10,014 bases of DNA from Synechococcales cyanobacterium PMM_0003 (GTDB taxonomy: Bacteria > Cyanobacteriota > Cyanobacteriia > Pseudanabaenales > Pseudanabaenaceae), in assembly GCA_949128015.1 (NCBI GenBank), contig CASBRC010000179.1, positions 1 through 10,014 of the forward strand, read 5' to 3'. Below are positions 1 through 7,497 of the stretch, one piece after another. How positions within the stretch are numbered: the first letter of the stretch is position 1; every line of letters starts with the position of its first letter. The position numbers were made by a program, and so were the translations under genes. Under the pieces are notes generated by a model. The model searched no databases, was not told the origin of the DNA, and was given only the letters and a program-made list of their open reading frames with translations.

Positions 1-743
1 CCTTGTTTCAAAGCCTTAGAGACAGCCCCAGTAATAGCACCGCGCTGATCTTGAATAAAAAATTCACTTTTTTCCTGATCGTCCAACTCTTCGAGCGTCA
101 GATTTGCCTGATTTGCAATACAAAAAGCTTTCTTCATTTCAGGAATATTATCCATCTCGGTAGGAATATCCGTCATACCTCTAGCATTGTTCAAGAAGAA
201 TAACCATTTATCGATAATATTTTCCAATTCCGATAACTGCTTCTTAAACTTCGGTAATTCCACAAATATCAATTCGATATCATAAATCGGATAATCCATT
301 AAAAAATATTTGTCTTTCAAGATAAATCTCGAAGTGACATTGCTTAATTCGGAAAACATCACGAAGTCGGTAATAGTTAGTGCAATCACAGGATTGAGTT
401 GGTCATATGCTTGACCATACTTAAGCTGTGTCGAATAGGACTTAGCCGCATTGTATAAAATCCTCTTCTCAAATCCTTCCACATTGAGAACTTGCATCTC
501 AATAATTACGGTGCGTCGCTCACCCGTCTCGGCATCAATGATTCCCGCTTTGATATCCAGATAAGATCGCTTGATTCCCCTTATTCTCGGCGCATTGTAG
601 GGATTCAGGATTTCTAAATCTTGGATAACAGGCTGGTCTTCATAGATTAAGGCATTCAAGAAACTAATCAAGATATCCTTGCTATCTTCGGAACCGAAGA
701 TTTTTTTGAACGCAAAGTCAATTTTTGGGTTAATGAATATCAT
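1..743 (-). CDS. Rpn family recombination-promoting nuclease / putative transposase (PD-(D/E)XK), 3' end outside window
   Basis: An open frame of 247 codons runs without a stop from ATG at 743 to the left edge, so the C-terminus is missing. The protein starts MIFINPKIDFAFKKIFGSED, the usual N-terminus of Rpn/PD-(D/E)XK nuclease-family transposase proteins (Rpn family, PF12784-like). The nuclease core is visible at about residues 60-90: an Asp in SYLDIKAG and, after a short turn, IIEMQV. This gives the D...ExQ variant of the PD-(D/E)XK active site usual in this family. Proteins of this family cut DNA and have been linked to RecA-independent recombination; they are often scattered in many copies in cyanobacterial genomes. 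An in-frame stop at 771-773 and no other ATG before it fix the start at 743. No clear Shine-Dalgarno site is seen. The gene has no HIP1 site, unlike most of the window, which fits a mobile or recent gene but does not prove it. Confidence 0.85.
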   Translation of the reverse strand, partial: MIFINPKIDFAFKKIFGSEDSKDILISFLNALIYEDQPVIQDLEILNPYNAPRIRGIKRSYLDIKAGIIDAETGERRTVIIEMQVLNVEGFEKRILYNAAKSYSTQLKYGQAYDQLNPVIALTITDFVMFSELSNVTSRFILKDKYFLMDYPIYDIELIFVELPKFKKQLSELENIIDKWLFFLNNARGMTDIPTEMDNIPEMKKAFCIANQANLTLEELDDQEKSEFFIQDQRGAITGAVSKALKQ

Positions 744-774
744 AAACAGATTAAAGCTTAGCCAACTAATTTAG

Positions 775-780
775 ATTATA
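775..780 (-). promoter_or_regulatory. Candidate -10 box for the Rpn nuclease gene
   Basis: A perfect TATAAT lies on the minus strand 31 bases before the ATG at 743. No convincing -35 box is found 16-18 bases further upstream, so this is a -10-only prediction. Confidence 0.4.
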
Positions 781-811
781 TTCTGAATTCATCAAGAGGC
801 GATCGCCATGC

Positions 812-846
812 AAAAACTAAAAGCCAAAAGCTAAAACCCAATAGCC
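812..846 (+). repeat. Degenerate 7-base tandem repeat, five units
   Basis: Five consecutive heptamers begin at 812, 819, 826, 833 and 840, with a consensus close to AAAAGCC (units 2 and 3 are AAAAGCC and AAAAGCT). It lies in the Rpn-gyrA spacer, 20 bases upstream of the gyrA -10 box. Cyanobacteria are known for short tandemly repeated heptanucleotides, but I do not recognise this one as a named family. Confidence 0.55.
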
Positions 847-865
847 CTACCTCCCCGTCAAGACC

Positions 866-871
866 TATAAT
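866..871 (+). promoter_or_regulatory. Candidate -10 box for gyrA
   Basis: A perfect TATAAT lies 80 bases upstream of the gyrA ATG. Transcription would begin near 878 and give a leader of about 74 bases that contains a HIP1 site at 911-918. The expected -35 position has no recognisable box, so the promoter may need an activator, or the call may be wrong. Confidence 0.45.
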
Positions 872-951
872 AGTAAAGACACTTAGTAAGAATTGCCTAA
901 ATCACACGGGGCGATCGCTGCCGAGCAATGCAAGGAGAATTTGAGTAACGT

Positions 952-3651
952 ATGACTGAAATCTTAGAAGATCGGATTATTCCAACAGACCTGCGCGGCG
1001 AAATGTCGCGATCGTATCTGGAATATGCCATGAGCGTGATCGTCGGTCGCGCCCTGCCCGATGCCCGTGATGGACTCAAGCCTGTACACCGTCGCATTCT
1101 CTACGCTATGCACGAGTTGGGCATGACTGCCGATCGCCCGTTTCGGAAATGCGCCCGTGTGGTCGGTGACGTAATTGGTAAATATCACCCTCACGGTGAC
1201 ACGGCTGTATATGAAGCATTGGTGCGGATGGCGCAGGACTTTTCGATGCGCGATCGCATGGTCGATGGTCACGGTAACTTCGGATCGGTCGATAACGATC
1301 CCGCCGCCGCGATGCGATATACCGAATGTCGGTTGACGCGGATTTCGCAGTTCGGGCTGATTCAGGATATCGATCGCGATACGGTTAACTTTGGTGATAA
1401 CTATGACGGCTCACAACAGGAGCCTTTAGTATTACCTGCGCGGGTTCCCCAGCTATTGCTAAATGGATCATCAGGCATTGCGGTGGGGATGGCGACAAAT
1501 ATTCCGCCGCATAATTTGGGCGAATTGGTGGATGGGTTAGTCGCTCTAATTGCCGATCCGATGCTGACGGATTTGGAACTGATGCAATATATTCCCGGCC
1601 CCGACTTTCCTACAGGGGCTTTGATATTAGGAACAGATGGCGCTCGTGAAACCTATACGACTGGGCGCGGCTCGGTGACCATGCGCTCGGTGGCTAGTTT
1701 TGAGACGATAACTGCTTCTGGGCGGCAAGATCGCGAGGCGATTATCATCACAGAAATGCCTTACCAAACAAATAAGGCGGCGCTGATCGAAAGAATGGCG
1801 GAAATGGTCAACGAGAAAAAACTTGATGGCATTTCTGACATTCGTGATGAAAGCGATCGCGACGGTATGCGTCTGGTAATCGAACTTAAACGCGATGCCT
1901 ATCCTAGAGTCGTCCTGAATAATCTCTACAAATCTACACCGCTGCAATCGAACTTCAGTTGCAACATGTTGGCGCTAGTGGATGGTGAACCGATTACTCT
2001 GACTCTGCGTCATGCTTTGCAAGTGTTTCTGGACTTCCGTTATGAAGTAATTACGCGCCGTACTCAGTACGAATTGCGTAAAGCCGCAGAACGGGATCAT
2101 CTCTTACAAGGTTTATTGATCGCGCTCAATCATTTAGATGCTGTCATTGCACTGATTCGTAGTGCAGATGATAGTAGTTCAGCGAAGTTAGGATTGATTG
2201 AGAGCTACGGATTGTCAGAAGCGCAAGCCGATGCGATTTTGGCTATGCAATTGCGCCGACTCACTGCTCAAGATGCTGACAAAATTCATGATGAGCATGA
2301 TCAATTAGTCGCCAAGATTGCAGATTTGCAACATATTCTTGCCAATCGCGATCGCATTCTCACGATTACCCGCGAAGAATTAGAAGCCGTCAAGGTGGAT
2401 TTTGCGACACCACGCCGCAGCCGCATTTTGCCAAATGAAGGCGATATTGACACTGCGGATTTGATTGCCAATCGCGAAACAATTGTAATGGTGACGCAGC
2501 ATGGCTATGTCAAACGGATGCCTGTGGATACTTTCACGGCGCAACATCGGGCGACTCGCGGTAAAGCTAGCGCCAATGTGAAAGATGATGATGCGATCGC
2601 GCATTTCTTTGCCTGTCGCAGTCATGACAAAGTTCTCTTCTTTACCGATCGCGGTAAGGTCTATGGAGTCAAGGCTTATGAGATTCCTGAATCTGGCAGA
2701 GCAGCCCGTGGCACAGCCGTTGTCCAACTTTTACCGATCGCAAGCGGTGAAAAAATCACTACGGTATTACCAATCAGTGAGTTTTGCGAAGATGAGTATC
2801 TGGTTATGCTCACGGCTGGCGGATATATCAAAAAAACCAAGCTGCCCGCCTTCGCAAATATTCGCTCAAATGGTTTAATTGCGATCGCACTTGAAGAAGG
2901 TGATTTACTACGCTGGGTGCGCCGCGCCAAAGCTGATAACACAATCATTGTTGGCTCACGTCAGGGTATGTCGATCCGCTTCCGTACTGACCATGAGCAG
3001 TTGCGTCCGATGGGACGTGATACTCGCGGCGTGCGATCGATGCGTCTGACTGGTGATGATCTGATCGTGAGTATGGATATTCTTCCCGCAGGTTTGGCGG
3101 AAATCGAGGAAGTTGAGGGTGCGGAGGAAGAGATCGATCTTTCTGTAACTGTAAATGAAGCAGTGAATGAAGATGAGAATCTGGAAACCGAGTCTGAGAC
3201 TAGCTCTGAAACTGGCTCTGAGATTATAAATGAGAAGATGCAGGGTCCTTGGGTTCTGGTGGTAACTAGAGGCGGCTATGGTAAGCGCGTTCCTGTAAGC
3301 CAATTCCGCATTCAAAAACGCGCTGGTAAAGGGCTGCGAGTTACCAAGTTCAAATCTGGTCAAGATCAACTCGCTTCACTCTGTTTAGTCGATGAACAGA
3401 ATGAACTGATGATCGTCACTAGTCGTGGCATCGTCATGCGTCAATCTACCGATGCGATCGCCTGTCAGTCTCGCACTGCTAGAGGTGTCCGTCTCCAAAG
3501 ACTCGATTCTTCTGATTCGATCGTTGGTGCAACGTTAGTTCCGCCTGCCTTGGAAGAAGAGATTGAAGAAGGAGAAATTCTAAGTGGCGAAATTGCTGTG
3601 GAGGCTGTAGCGACAGTTGTTGAGGCAGTAGCAGAAGAAGAATCACAGTAA
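952..3651 (+). CDS. gyrA: DNA gyrase subunit A
   Basis: The A subunit of gyrase, an A2B2 type II topoisomerase, cuts and rejoins both DNA strands while GyrB supplies ATP energy, adding negative supercoils. The 899-residue protein has the expected order: winged-helix breakage-reunion domain, coiled coil, and C-terminal beta-pinwheel. Tyr123 in [10 protein letters not shown] is the active-site tyrosine (E. coli Tyr122). The quinolone region reads [12 protein letters not shown], with Thr84 and Glu88 at the positions of E. coli Ser83 and Asp87. The GyrA box at 531-537 is QHRATRG, in place of the E. coli QRRGGKG, and marks a gyrase rather than a ParC. Odd features are an acidic, low-complexity stretch at about residues 714-763, between pinwheel blades, and an acidic tail from about 865. 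An in-frame stop at 946-948 fixes the start; AAGGAG at 932-937 is about 14 bases away, rather far. The gene appears to be transcribed alone. Confidence 0.97.
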   Translation: MTEILEDRIIPTDLRGEMSRSYLEYAMSVIVGRALPDARDGLKPVHRRILYAMHELGMTADRPFRKCARVVGDVIGKYHPHGDTAVYEALVRMAQDFSMRDRMVDGHGNFGSVDNDPAAAMRYTECRLTRISQFGLIQDIDRDTVNFGDNYDGSQQEPLVLPARVPQLLLNGSSGIAVGMATNIPPHNLGELVDGLVALIADPMLTDLELMQYIPGPDFPTGALILGTDGARETYTTGRGSVTMRSVASFETITASGRQDREAIIITEMPYQTNKAALIERMAEMVNEKKLDGISDIRDESDRDGMRLVIELKRDAYPRVVLNNLYKSTPLQSNFSCNMLALVDGEPITLTLRHALQVFLDFRYEVITRRTQYELRKAAERDHLLQGLLIALNHLDAVIALIRSADDSSSAKLGLIESYGLSEAQADAILAMQLRRLTAQDADKIHDEHDQLVAKIADLQHILANRDRILTITREELEAVKVDFATPRRSRILPNEGDIDTADLIANRETIVMVTQHGYVKRMPVDTFTAQHRATRGKASANVKDDDAIAHFFACRSHDKVLFFTDRGKVYGVKAYEIPESGRAARGTAVVQLLPIASGEKITTVLPISEFCEDEYLVMLTAGGYIKKTKLPAFANIRSNGLIAIALEEGDLLRWVRRAKADNTIIVGSRQGMSIRFRTDHEQLRPMGRDTRGVRSMRLTGDDLIVSMDILPAGLAEIEEVEGAEEEIDLSVTVNEAVNEDENLETESETSSETGSEIINEKMQGPWVLVVTRGGYGKRVPVSQFRIQKRAGKGLRVTKFKSGQDQLASLCLVDEQNELMIVTSRGIVMRQSTDAIACQSRTARGVRLQRLDSSDSIVGATLVPPALEEEIEEGEILSGEIAVEAVATVVEAVAEEESQ

Positions 3652-3696
3652 ATTGTTAAAAAGGGTGGCAAAGCCACCCTTTTTAACAATTTACTG
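3646..3696. terminator. Bidirectional hairpin terminator between gyrA and menE
   Basis: Two perfect 24-base arms (3646-3669 and 3673-3696) enclose a 3-base AAA loop. The GC-rich top of the stem, AGGGTGGC with GCCACCCT, is flanked by five As on one side and five Ts on the other, so it can work as a rho-independent terminator for gyrA (+) and menE (-). The left arm contains the last sense codon and the stop codon of gyrA (CAGTAA). Confidence 0.9.
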
Positions 3697-3721
3697 GTTC
3701 GGATTTCAGCGCTGTAGTTTT

Positions 3722-5209
3722 CTAGTTCGGCTCTAGGCGATCGCAAATCTCTTGGCGTAATAATTTACCAGAAGCTGTTTTAGGTAGAGATTCCCAAATA
3801 TAAATTAACTTGGGTAATTTGTATCTTGCCAAAGACTTTTGCTCGCAAAAACTTCTAACCTCGGCAAGTGACAATTGCGCTTCAGAAACAATTACCGCAG
3901 CAACTACTTTGCCCCATTCGCGATCGCAAATTCCTACCACACAAGCCTCTGCGATCGCAGGATGACTTAATAAAATCGATTCGATTTCTGTAGGATAAAT
4001 ATTTTCACCACCACTAATAATCAGATCGGAACGCCGACTCACCACATAAAGATAGCCTTCGCCATCAAGATAACCAAGATCGCCTGTATGGAGCCAACCA
4101 TCTTGAATTGAATTAGATTCAGGTTGATTGAGATAACTATCCATCACACTCGAACCCTGAATTAAAATTTGCCCGATCTCACCCATAGAAAGTTCTTGAT
4201 CACAATCTTCCAAATCAACAATTCGCAAGCGATTCCCAAAAAGAGGCAAACCAGATGAGCCTTGCTTGAGCGCAACTTCATGAGGTAAAAGCGTTGTCAC
4301 CTGCGAAGCGGTTTCAGTCATGCCATAGGTGGGCATGATCGGTAAATTTAATTGCAGACATCGCGCAATTAATTCAGGACTTGCAGGAGCGCCGCCCAAT
4401 AAAATCGCTCGTAATTTCTGTAGGTTTTGCCAATTTGGATTTTCTAGTAAACGGTTTAGCATCGTTGGCACAAGGGAAATAAGCGTCACTTTCTCAGATG
4501 CGATCGCATTTAATACTTCCTGCTCATCAAATTTCGGCAACAGTGTCAGCGTAGTTCCATTAATTACACTCCGCCATGCGATCGCAAGTCCTCCCACATG
4601 AAACATCGGCATACATAATAGCCAGTTATCATCAGGATTAATCCCTAAATGCAAAGCCGATGCGATCGCACTATGAAAGTGATTGCTATAGGTTAATGGA
4701 ACTCCTTTAGGTTTGCCCGTCGTTCCAGATGTGTAGAAAACACCCTGTATACTTTCCAAATCAATATTTTCAAATTGGGGCGCAAAGCGACCCAATCCAC
4801 TATTTGGAATTTGATCAGAAATAATTAAACTATTAACTTGCTGATCAAGGCTGTTTGCAGTTAGTTTAGTAACCTCGTCGCACATTAAATATTTAGCCTG
4901 ACTATCTTCTATTTGCCAACGTAATTCTGCAACCGTAAGGCGAGTATTCAGAAAAACTGCGATCGCTTCACATTTTATCAAGGCATGGACAAGCATGACA
5001 TATCTAGGATGATTGGTTAATAACAAACCAATGCGATCGCCTGATTTTATTCCCAATGCTTGCAAATAATCTACCCAATCATTAACTTCAGCTTCTAATT
5101 GCGAATATGACCAACGTTCTGATTCGCAATTAATTGTCGATCTAAAAATTAATGCGATCGCATCTTTTTTTTGAGTCGCGCGTTGTGACAGCCAATTGGA
5201 AAATTTCAT
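3722..5209 (-). CDS. menE: o-Succinylbenzoate--CoA ligase (MenE), AMP-forming
   Basis: This enzyme activates o-succinylbenzoate to its CoA thioester using ATP, a middle step in making the naphthoquinone ring; in cyanobacteria the end product is phylloquinone of photosystem I. The 495-residue protein has all the core motifs of the ANL adenylating superfamily: the P-loop YTSGTTGKPKGV (159-170), TYGMTETASQ (294-303), the ribose-binding Asp in GWLHTGDLG (371-379), the hinge RRSDLIISGGENIYP (392-406) and the catalytic Lys482 in KTASGK. The TYGMTETASQ and RRSDLIISGGENIYP strings are close to those I know from Bacillus-type MenE. A general acyl-CoA synthetase is the main alternative, since no other men gene is in the window. 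It converges with gyrA and diverges from the phasin-like gene. The start at 5209 follows a 12-bp palindrome and has no clear Shine-Dalgarno site. Confidence 0.87.
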   Translation of the reverse strand: MKFSNWLSQRATQKKDAIALIFRSTINCESERWSYSQLEAEVNDWVDYLQALGIKSGDRIGLLLTNHPRYVMLVHALIKCEAIAVFLNTRLTVAELRWQIEDSQAKYLMCDEVTKLTANSLDQQVNSLIISDQIPNSGLGRFAPQFENIDLESIQGVFYTSGTTGKPKGVPLTYSNHFHSAIASALHLGINPDDNWLLCMPMFHVGGLAIAWRSVINGTTLTLLPKFDEQEVLNAIASEKVTLISLVPTMLNRLLENPNWQNLQKLRAILLGGAPASPELIARCLQLNLPIMPTYGMTETASQVTTLLPHEVALKQGSSGLPLFGNRLRIVDLEDCDQELSMGEIGQILIQGSSVMDSYLNQPESNSIQDGWLHTGDLGYLDGEGYLYVVSRRSDLIISGGENIYPTEIESILLSHPAIAEACVVGICDREWGKVVAAVIVSEAQLSLAEVRSFCEQKSLARYKLPKLIYIWESLPKTASGKLLRQEICDRLEPN

Positions 5210-5210
5210 A

Positions 5211-5222
5211 ATATCGCGATAT
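5211..5222. promoter_or_regulatory. 12-bp perfect palindrome just before the menE start
   Basis: ATATCGCGATAT is a perfect palindrome ending 2 bases upstream of the menE ATG, so it would cover the ribosome-binding position of the menE mRNA. It touches the larger palindrome that begins at 5220. A role in translation or repressor binding is inference. Confidence 0.35.
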
Positions 5223-5270
5223 GATAGTCATTGTGGGTGATGCTTTGCACTGCTCACAATCACTATCATA
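5220..5270. promoter_or_regulatory. 51-bp imperfect palindrome in the menE / phasin divergent promoter region
   Basis: The outer arms 5220-5235 and 5255-5270 pair over 16 bases with one C/C mismatch (TATGATAG.. with ..CTATCATA). At the centre TGC-TTT-GCA pairs again in the same register. Each arm contains TATCAT reading outward, a possible -10 box for each divergent gene, so a dimeric or tetrameric regulator bound here could control both. Convincing -35 boxes are lacking in both directions. Confidence 0.5.
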
Positions 5271-5279
5271 GAATTTTAT

Positions 5280-5283
5280 GGAG
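5280..5283 (+). promoter_or_regulatory. Ribosome-binding site that selects the phasin start
   Basis: GGAG lies 8 bases before the ATG at 5292, an ideal distance, but only 2 bases before the ATG at 5286. This favours 5292. Confidence 0.6.
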
Positions 5284-5291
5284 TAATGGCA

Positions 5292-5663
5292 ATGAATCCA
5301 TTTGGTGGCATCGTCCAAAAAGCATTTTATCTAGGGCTTGGCTTGGCGACAGTCGCAGGCGAAAAAGCTGGCGAAACCCTCGGTGAACTACGCACTCAAG
5401 CTAGCAAGCTAGCCGATGAACTAGTCGAACGTGGCGAAATGACCACCGAAGAAGCAAGAAAGTTTGTAGACGATCTTGTCCGTAATTCTCAAAAGCCACT
5501 CAGTGAATCTCAAAACTCATCAAATCCTAGTGGCAAAGATACTCCGCGATCGATATCGATTGATGACGATGATGATGATTCTATTCAAACTGTAAGCGAT
5601 GTCGATTCACTTAAAGGGAAAGTTCAAGCTTTACAAGATGAATTGAAACGTTTGCAAAAATAG
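5292..5663 (+). CDS. Phasin-family-like small protein with acidic linker and coiled coil
   Basis: A 123-residue protein beginning MNPFGGIVQKAFYLGLGLAT. The first 65 or so residues resemble the cyanobacterial phasin-like/COG3937 family: a helix with GLGLATVAGEKAGE, then LADELVERGEMTTEEARKFVDDLV, where a basic/acidic helix follows the conserved turn. Family members are amphipathic helical proteins related to polyhydroxyalkanoate granule coat proteins, but many occur in hosts without such granules, so the role here is unknown. A polar linker with six consecutive Asp (residues 91-96) leads to a C-terminal heptad helix (about 107-123, LKGKVQALQDELKRLQK) likely to form a coiled coil for oligomerisation. 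The start at 5292 fits the GGAG at 5280; an ATG two codons earlier (5286) is too close to it. It diverges from menE and ends at a 16-bp tandem duplication. No phaC, phaE or phaAB is in view. Confidence 0.7.
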   Translation: MNPFGGIVQKAFYLGLGLATVAGEKAGETLGELRTQASKLADELVERGEMTTEEARKFVDDLVRNSQKPLSESQNSSNPSGKDTPRSISIDDDDDDSIQTVSDVDSLKGKVQALQDELKRLQK

Positions 5664-5690
5664 TCAATCGCCTAAATAGTCAATCGCCTA
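5658..5690. repeat. Exact 16-bp tandem duplication across two convergent stop codons
   Basis: The sequence has period 16 from 5658 to 5690; the unit is AATAGTCAATCGCCTA, present twice (5659-5674 and 5675-5690). Copy 1 carries the phasin stop TAG (5661-5663). Copy 2 carries the hydrolase stop (TCA on the plus strand at 5680-5682). Each copy holds both stop signals side by side as TAGTCA. Confidence 0.9.
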
Positions 5691-7353
5691 GAGATTGAAA
5701 CAATTGTGTTTCTGTAAAATCCCTAGTCAATGAGGCAGGAAATTTTGGTGTAGAAATCATCTGTACATAATTATTATTGAGATAATTCGCAAATTCAGGA
5801 CGATTATTGAGATAGGTTTGAAAAAAGGCAAGACTTAGGGCTTTGGCATAGGGATGCGTAAATTCAGGCTTCTCACCAAATAAAGTTTCGGGAATTACAA
5901 GGACACCGCGATCGCTTCTTTCTAAGAAAGAGAAATGCGTTCCTTTTGGGAACGCAACCAAATATTTATGGACACTTCTTGACCAAACAAACGGCAAAAT
6001 CTGCTCAGGAATTGCAGGCGTTAATAAGTCATTACCACTAGAAAAAATAGCCAGAGGGATCTTGACATTTTGAAGCCCTTCCCTCCCTAAAAGTAAACTT
6101 CCGCCGACTGGATTTAGCCCTAAAACAGCTTTGACACGGCGGTCGCTTAGATTAATATTAAGGGGATTCACAGAACTAAAGCGACATTGTAAAATCTGAG
6201 ATACATTAAAGGAAATTACTTCTGTCTCAGGTATTCGACATTCTTGATTAAGATTGATTTGTGCGCCTGCCAAAGTTAACGCTGTATAACCACCTAGCGA
6301 ATGCCCAATCAAGCCCACCTGTTCTAGATTAAAAAGCTCGCGCCACATAGGTTCTGTCTTCGTCTTCTGCTCCAAGGCATCAAGCAAATATTTCACATCA
6401 AGAGGGCGTTGCACTGCTTCGTCAGACTGTGGGGATTTGCTCAGATCAGACAAAAAAGCGGCAAAGTCGCGACTACCTGTTTTTGGATGCTCCAAAGCTG
6501 CGATCGCAAATCCATAGGAGGCAAGATGCTGCGATAAATATTGCAGAGTATCAGGATTAGAAGCAAGTCCGTGGGAAATAACAATTAATGGTGCAGGACT
6601 GGATAAACCCTGTGGAATGTATAAATCAGCCGAAATTTCTATTTGGCGATCGCGTTGTAAATAGGTGAATTTTTCCTTTGTCCATTTAATATGCCCAGCA
6701 ACTCGTAGATCATTTTTAATGTTTATTAAAGATTTATGCTCATTTTGAGTTTCCGAAATCGCTTGCTTTTCAATAGCGGCGATTGCCAGATCTTTTTTAT
6801 AAGTCAATAGTGAAATCTCTGCATAAGCCTGTAAAGCTTTTGGCAGATCTAAATAAATAACTGGAACTGGATATCTTTGCAAAACATTGAGAATACTCAA
6901 ACCTTGATCGCTTTCCGCAGAGAAGATCAAAGCCGATCGCAAAGCTAAAAAGCCATTTTGATCGGGAGCTATTTTCACGATCTTGCCCAATCGCTTTACT
7001 AATATTTCGCCAATGAGCGAATAAGTAAAATTTGCGATCGCCACATGACTGATGCTGTAGCGCGTCGATAAGAGATCGCGAACTTGTGTTTGTTGTTGAG
7101 TGGTTAATCTTCCTAGATATAGCTCTAAGCGTTTGTTAATCTGACCATCTTTGACAAACTGCTCCAAGTCACTGGTGTAAATTATAAATTCGCCAAAAGG
7201 GGCATACCAAAATCGGATTTGTGCAGCACCATGAGCTGGTGTTGGACTCGCAAATATGTTAACCAAGGCGATCGCAATGCTAATTCCCAGAGATGAGATC
7301 AATGCTTTGCGATCGCGTAACCTTTGCCCAAAATTTCCCATAGTAAATTTCAT
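5680..7353 (-). CDS. Secreted alpha/beta hydrolase with N-terminal DUF1400 domain
   Basis: A 557-residue protein. Residues 1-42 look like a Sec signal peptide: a basic start (R11, R13, R15, K16), a hydrophobic core at 17-35 and a likely cleavage after PAHG. It should act in the periplasm or outside the cell. Residues about 43-165 match the DUF1400 pattern (IRFWYAPFGEFIIYTSDLEQF) that precedes alpha/beta hydrolases in cyanobacteria. The catalytic domain shows an oxyanion strand, VISHGLASNPD (258-268), the nucleophile elbow GHSLGG with Ser352, Asp442 in SSGNDLLTP, and His473 in PKGTHFSFLE. The layout resembles platelet-activating-factor acetylhydrolase-type esterases, so an ester or lipid substrate is likely but not known. 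ATG at 7353 is used; M5 (7341) is possible. No Shine-Dalgarno site is visible. It converges on the phasin-like gene and diverges from the lipid kinase. Confidence 0.85.
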   Translation of the reverse strand: MKFTMGNFGQRLRDRKALISSLGISIAIALVNIFASPTPAHGAAQIRFWYAPFGEFIIYTSDLEQFVKDGQINKRLELYLGRLTTQQQTQVRDLLSTRYSISHVAIANFTYSLIGEILVKRLGKIVKIAPDQNGFLALRSALIFSAESDQGLSILNVLQRYPVPVIYLDLPKALQAYAEISLLTYKKDLAIAAIEKQAISETQNEHKSLINIKNDLRVAGHIKWTKEKFTYLQRDRQIEISADLYIPQGLSSPAPLIVISHGLASNPDTLQYLSQHLASYGFAIAALEHPKTGSRDFAAFLSDLSKSPQSDEAVQRPLDVKYLLDALEQKTKTEPMWRELFNLEQVGLIGHSLGGYTALTLAGAQINLNQECRIPETEVISFNVSQILQCRFSSVNPLNINLSDRRVKAVLGLNPVGGSLLLGREGLQNVKIPLAIFSSGNDLLTPAIPEQILPFVWSRSVHKYLVAFPKGTHFSFLERSDRGVLVIPETLFGEKPEFTHPYAKALSLAFFQTYLNNRPEFANYLNNNYVQMISTPKFPASLTRDFTETQLFQSLGD

Positions 7354-7374
7354 GCCCAGCAGCGAGAATTTCTC

Positions 7375-7380
7375 ATTATA
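7375..7380 (-). promoter_or_regulatory. Candidate -10 box for the DUF1400 hydrolase
   Basis: A perfect TATAAT on the minus strand lies 21 bases before the ATG. The predicted start of transcription falls inside the adjacent 11-base palindrome GAGAATTTCTC (7364-7374), which could be an operator. The leader would be only about 14 bases. No good -35 box is seen. Confidence 0.45.
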
Positions 7381-7440
7381 TTAGCGATCGCGTTAGTTCA
7401 GGAGATCATCTTATAGATGGAAGGGAAAATTTCAACTAAC

Positions 7441-7449
7441 TGCTATAGT
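7441..7449 (+). promoter_or_regulatory. Candidate extended -10 promoter for the lipid kinase gene
   Basis: TGCTATAGT fits the extended -10 pattern TGnTATAAT with one mismatch. A transcript would begin near 7456, downstream of the ATG at 7417, which supports the later kinase start at 7498. No -35 box is evident, as is common for extended -10 promoters. Confidence 0.4.
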
Positions 7450-7485
7450 CCAAAAAGTCGAGTTTTCTTAGCTCATTTTTTGGAC
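7448..7485. repeat. Inverted repeat in the lipid kinase leader
   Basis: GTCCAAAAA (7448-7456) and TTTTTGGAC (7477-7485) are perfect 9-base inverted arms 20 bases apart. They flank the predicted transcription start, so they may be a regulator site, or an RNA hairpin if transcription starts further upstream. Confidence 0.4.
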
Positions 7486-7497
7486 GCATCTAAATCA

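Noticed and set aside
3..203. A plus-strand open frame of 66 codons at the left edge
   Set aside because: It lies fully antisense to the Rpn nuclease frame and resembles no protein family.
808..834. Eight-codon mini-ORF (MQKLKAKS) with AGAGG upstream, in the Rpn-gyrA spacer
   Set aside because: It lies upstream of the predicted gyrA transcription start and is mostly made of the heptamer repeat; likely chance.
812..846. CRISPR-like or larger satellite array
   Set aside because: Only five degenerate 7-base units with no spacers; no cas genes are present.
1198..1218. Quinolone-resistance mutation in gyrA (Thr84, Glu88)
   Set aside because: Thr and Glu at these positions are natural in sensitive members of several bacterial groups, so they cannot be read as acquired resistance.
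952..3651. Several open frames of about 90-140 codons antisense to, or in other frames of, gyrA
   Set aside because: They overlap a well-conserved gene, show no recognisable protein features, and are expected by chance in a long ORF.
5278..5286. ATG GAG TAA mini-ORF whose stop overlaps the ATG at 5286
   Set aside because: The GGAG inside it is better explained as the ribosome-binding site for the start at 5292.
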